Assembly: GCA_033557465.1 (NCBI GenBank)
Contig: CM066043.1
Span: 112,644,278 to 112,708,277 of the forward strand
Direction: 5' to 3'
Source of the DNA: Ichthyophis bannanicus
Taxonomy: Eukaryota > Chordata > Amphibia > Gymnophiona > Ichthyophiidae
DNA length: 64,000 nucleotides
Shown here: one piece after another, positions 63,727 through 64,000 of the stretch
Layout of the letters: each line of letters begins with the position of its first letter
How positions within the stretch are numbered: position 1 is the stretch's first letter
Made by a program: the position numbers and the translations under genes
Notes under the pieces: model-generated
Database searches by the model: none
What the model was told of the DNA's origin: nothing
Seen by the model: only the letters and a program-made list of their open reading frames with translations

Positions 63727-64000
63727 AGCGACAGAGAGCCAGTTCCTCCTTGCTTGTTTTTATATATCATAGCTACTTGATTGTCCGTATGGATGAGGAC
63801 TGTCTTGTAGCTGAGGAGGGTATGGAAGACCTTGAGAGCTAGAAAAACTGCTCGAAGCTCCAAGTGGTTGATATGAAGAGAGGTCTCCTGAGGGGACCAA
63901 GTGCCTTGAGTGGAGAGGTCCTGTAGATGAGCTCCCCAACCTGTCTGGGAGGCATCTGTTGTGAGGGTTGCTTGGGGCAACAACTGTTGGAAGGGGGACC
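63180..64000 (-). CDS. A5 ORF2, RNase H and MT-like part (cut by window edge)
   Basis: Open from the edge: LTTDASQTGWGAHLQ, INHLELRAVFLALK, IHTDNQVAMIYKNKQGG (FY of the usual MFYINK changed to IYKNK), SWADRLSR, DIDLFAS, YAFPP and CWPRQVWYP (the usual APRW reads APCW). No stop before the natural end at 63180. Confidence 0.92.
   Translation of the reverse strand, partial: SPFQQLLPQATLTTDASQTGWGAHLQDLSTQGTWSPQETSLHINHLELRAVFLALKVFHTLLSYKTVLIHTDNQVAMIYKNKQGGTGSLSLCNEALRLWAFAREHQIHLLAVYLPGIQNSWADRLSRVLLPHEWSLHMDQVLRIFQEWGTPDIDLFASLWNAKLPRFCSRIPCQGVQAKDVFLLHWGQGFLYAFPPIHLIPKTLFKLQRDQGSMILIAPCWPRQVWYPLLLHLSQAPSLDLGVAPDLLSQEEGTLWHPNPKSLHLRAWLLKA

Larger units (their letters stand above)
61663..64000 (-). 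mobile_element. DIRS-A copy A5, 3' part, continues beyond the window
   Basis: Left terminus AGCACAGTTAC at 61663, ITR to about 61852, ICR 61934-62030. The recombinase and end of ORF2 are open to the window edge. The ITR shares AGCTTCCCAAAAAGGAAAGC with A-outer, so the two are close relatives. The 5' half is outside the window. Confidence 0.93.

Overview
The window looks like a gene-poor, repeat-saturated stretch of a large vertebrate nuclear genome. I recognise no host protein-coding gene, rRNA or functional tRNA gene. Nearly everything is transposable elements: DIRS-type tyrosine-recombinase retrotransposons, CR1 and L2 LINEs, a decayed RTE/BovB-like LINE, a tRNA-derived SINE and a non-autonomous hAT transposon. 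Abundant DIRS plus CR1 and L2 suggests an amphibian, perhaps a caecilian, or another DIRS-rich vertebrate. That is inference from repeat content only.

Layout. 1-468 is flank with an L2-like 3' tail. 469-7249 is a complete gag-only DIRS (family A, copy N1). 7332-8625 is a hAT element with an 8-bp target duplication, carrying a C-rich minisatellite and a large hairpin. 8634-10930 is mostly unassigned. 10931-19499 holds three CR1 copies and a DIRS fragment; two CR1s lie tail to tail and one keeps ORF1, endonuclease and RT. 19506-25863 is a family B DIRS (B1) split by an L2. 25864-29951 is the 5' part of another family A DIRS (A3). 29952-31808 holds a CR1 end, the RTE remnant and a perfect 46-bp inverted repeat. 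31809-54785 is a four-level nest: B2 contains A-outer (31829-47973), which contains A-mid (35094-45576), which contains A-inner (36932-42537); B2 also carries a CR1. 54786-60715 has a SINE and two L2 copies, one split by a CR1 with an 8-bp target duplication. 61663-64000 is a further family A DIRS (A5) that leaves the window.

All DIRS copies lie on the minus strand. Each complete family A copy has about 160-bp inverted terminal repeats (ITRs), a 27-bp extension on the low-coordinate end, and an internal complementary region (ICR) that reads as the reverse complement of the joined ends. Autonomous copies encode gag, then RT-RNase H-methyltransferase-like (ORF2), then a tyrosine recombinase (in ORF3). 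A-inner keeps all three frames open and is the best candidate for a recently active copy.

The most interesting signal is at the gag/ORF2 boundary. In four copies from two families, gag ends in TTT TGA C. ORF2 continues in the +1 frame with no upstream ATG in A-inner, while the gag frame itself is open past the TGA into the recombinase ORF. One leaky UGA could therefore give Gag, Gag-RT or Gag-recombinase. This is a reading of the sequence, not a demonstrated mechanism.
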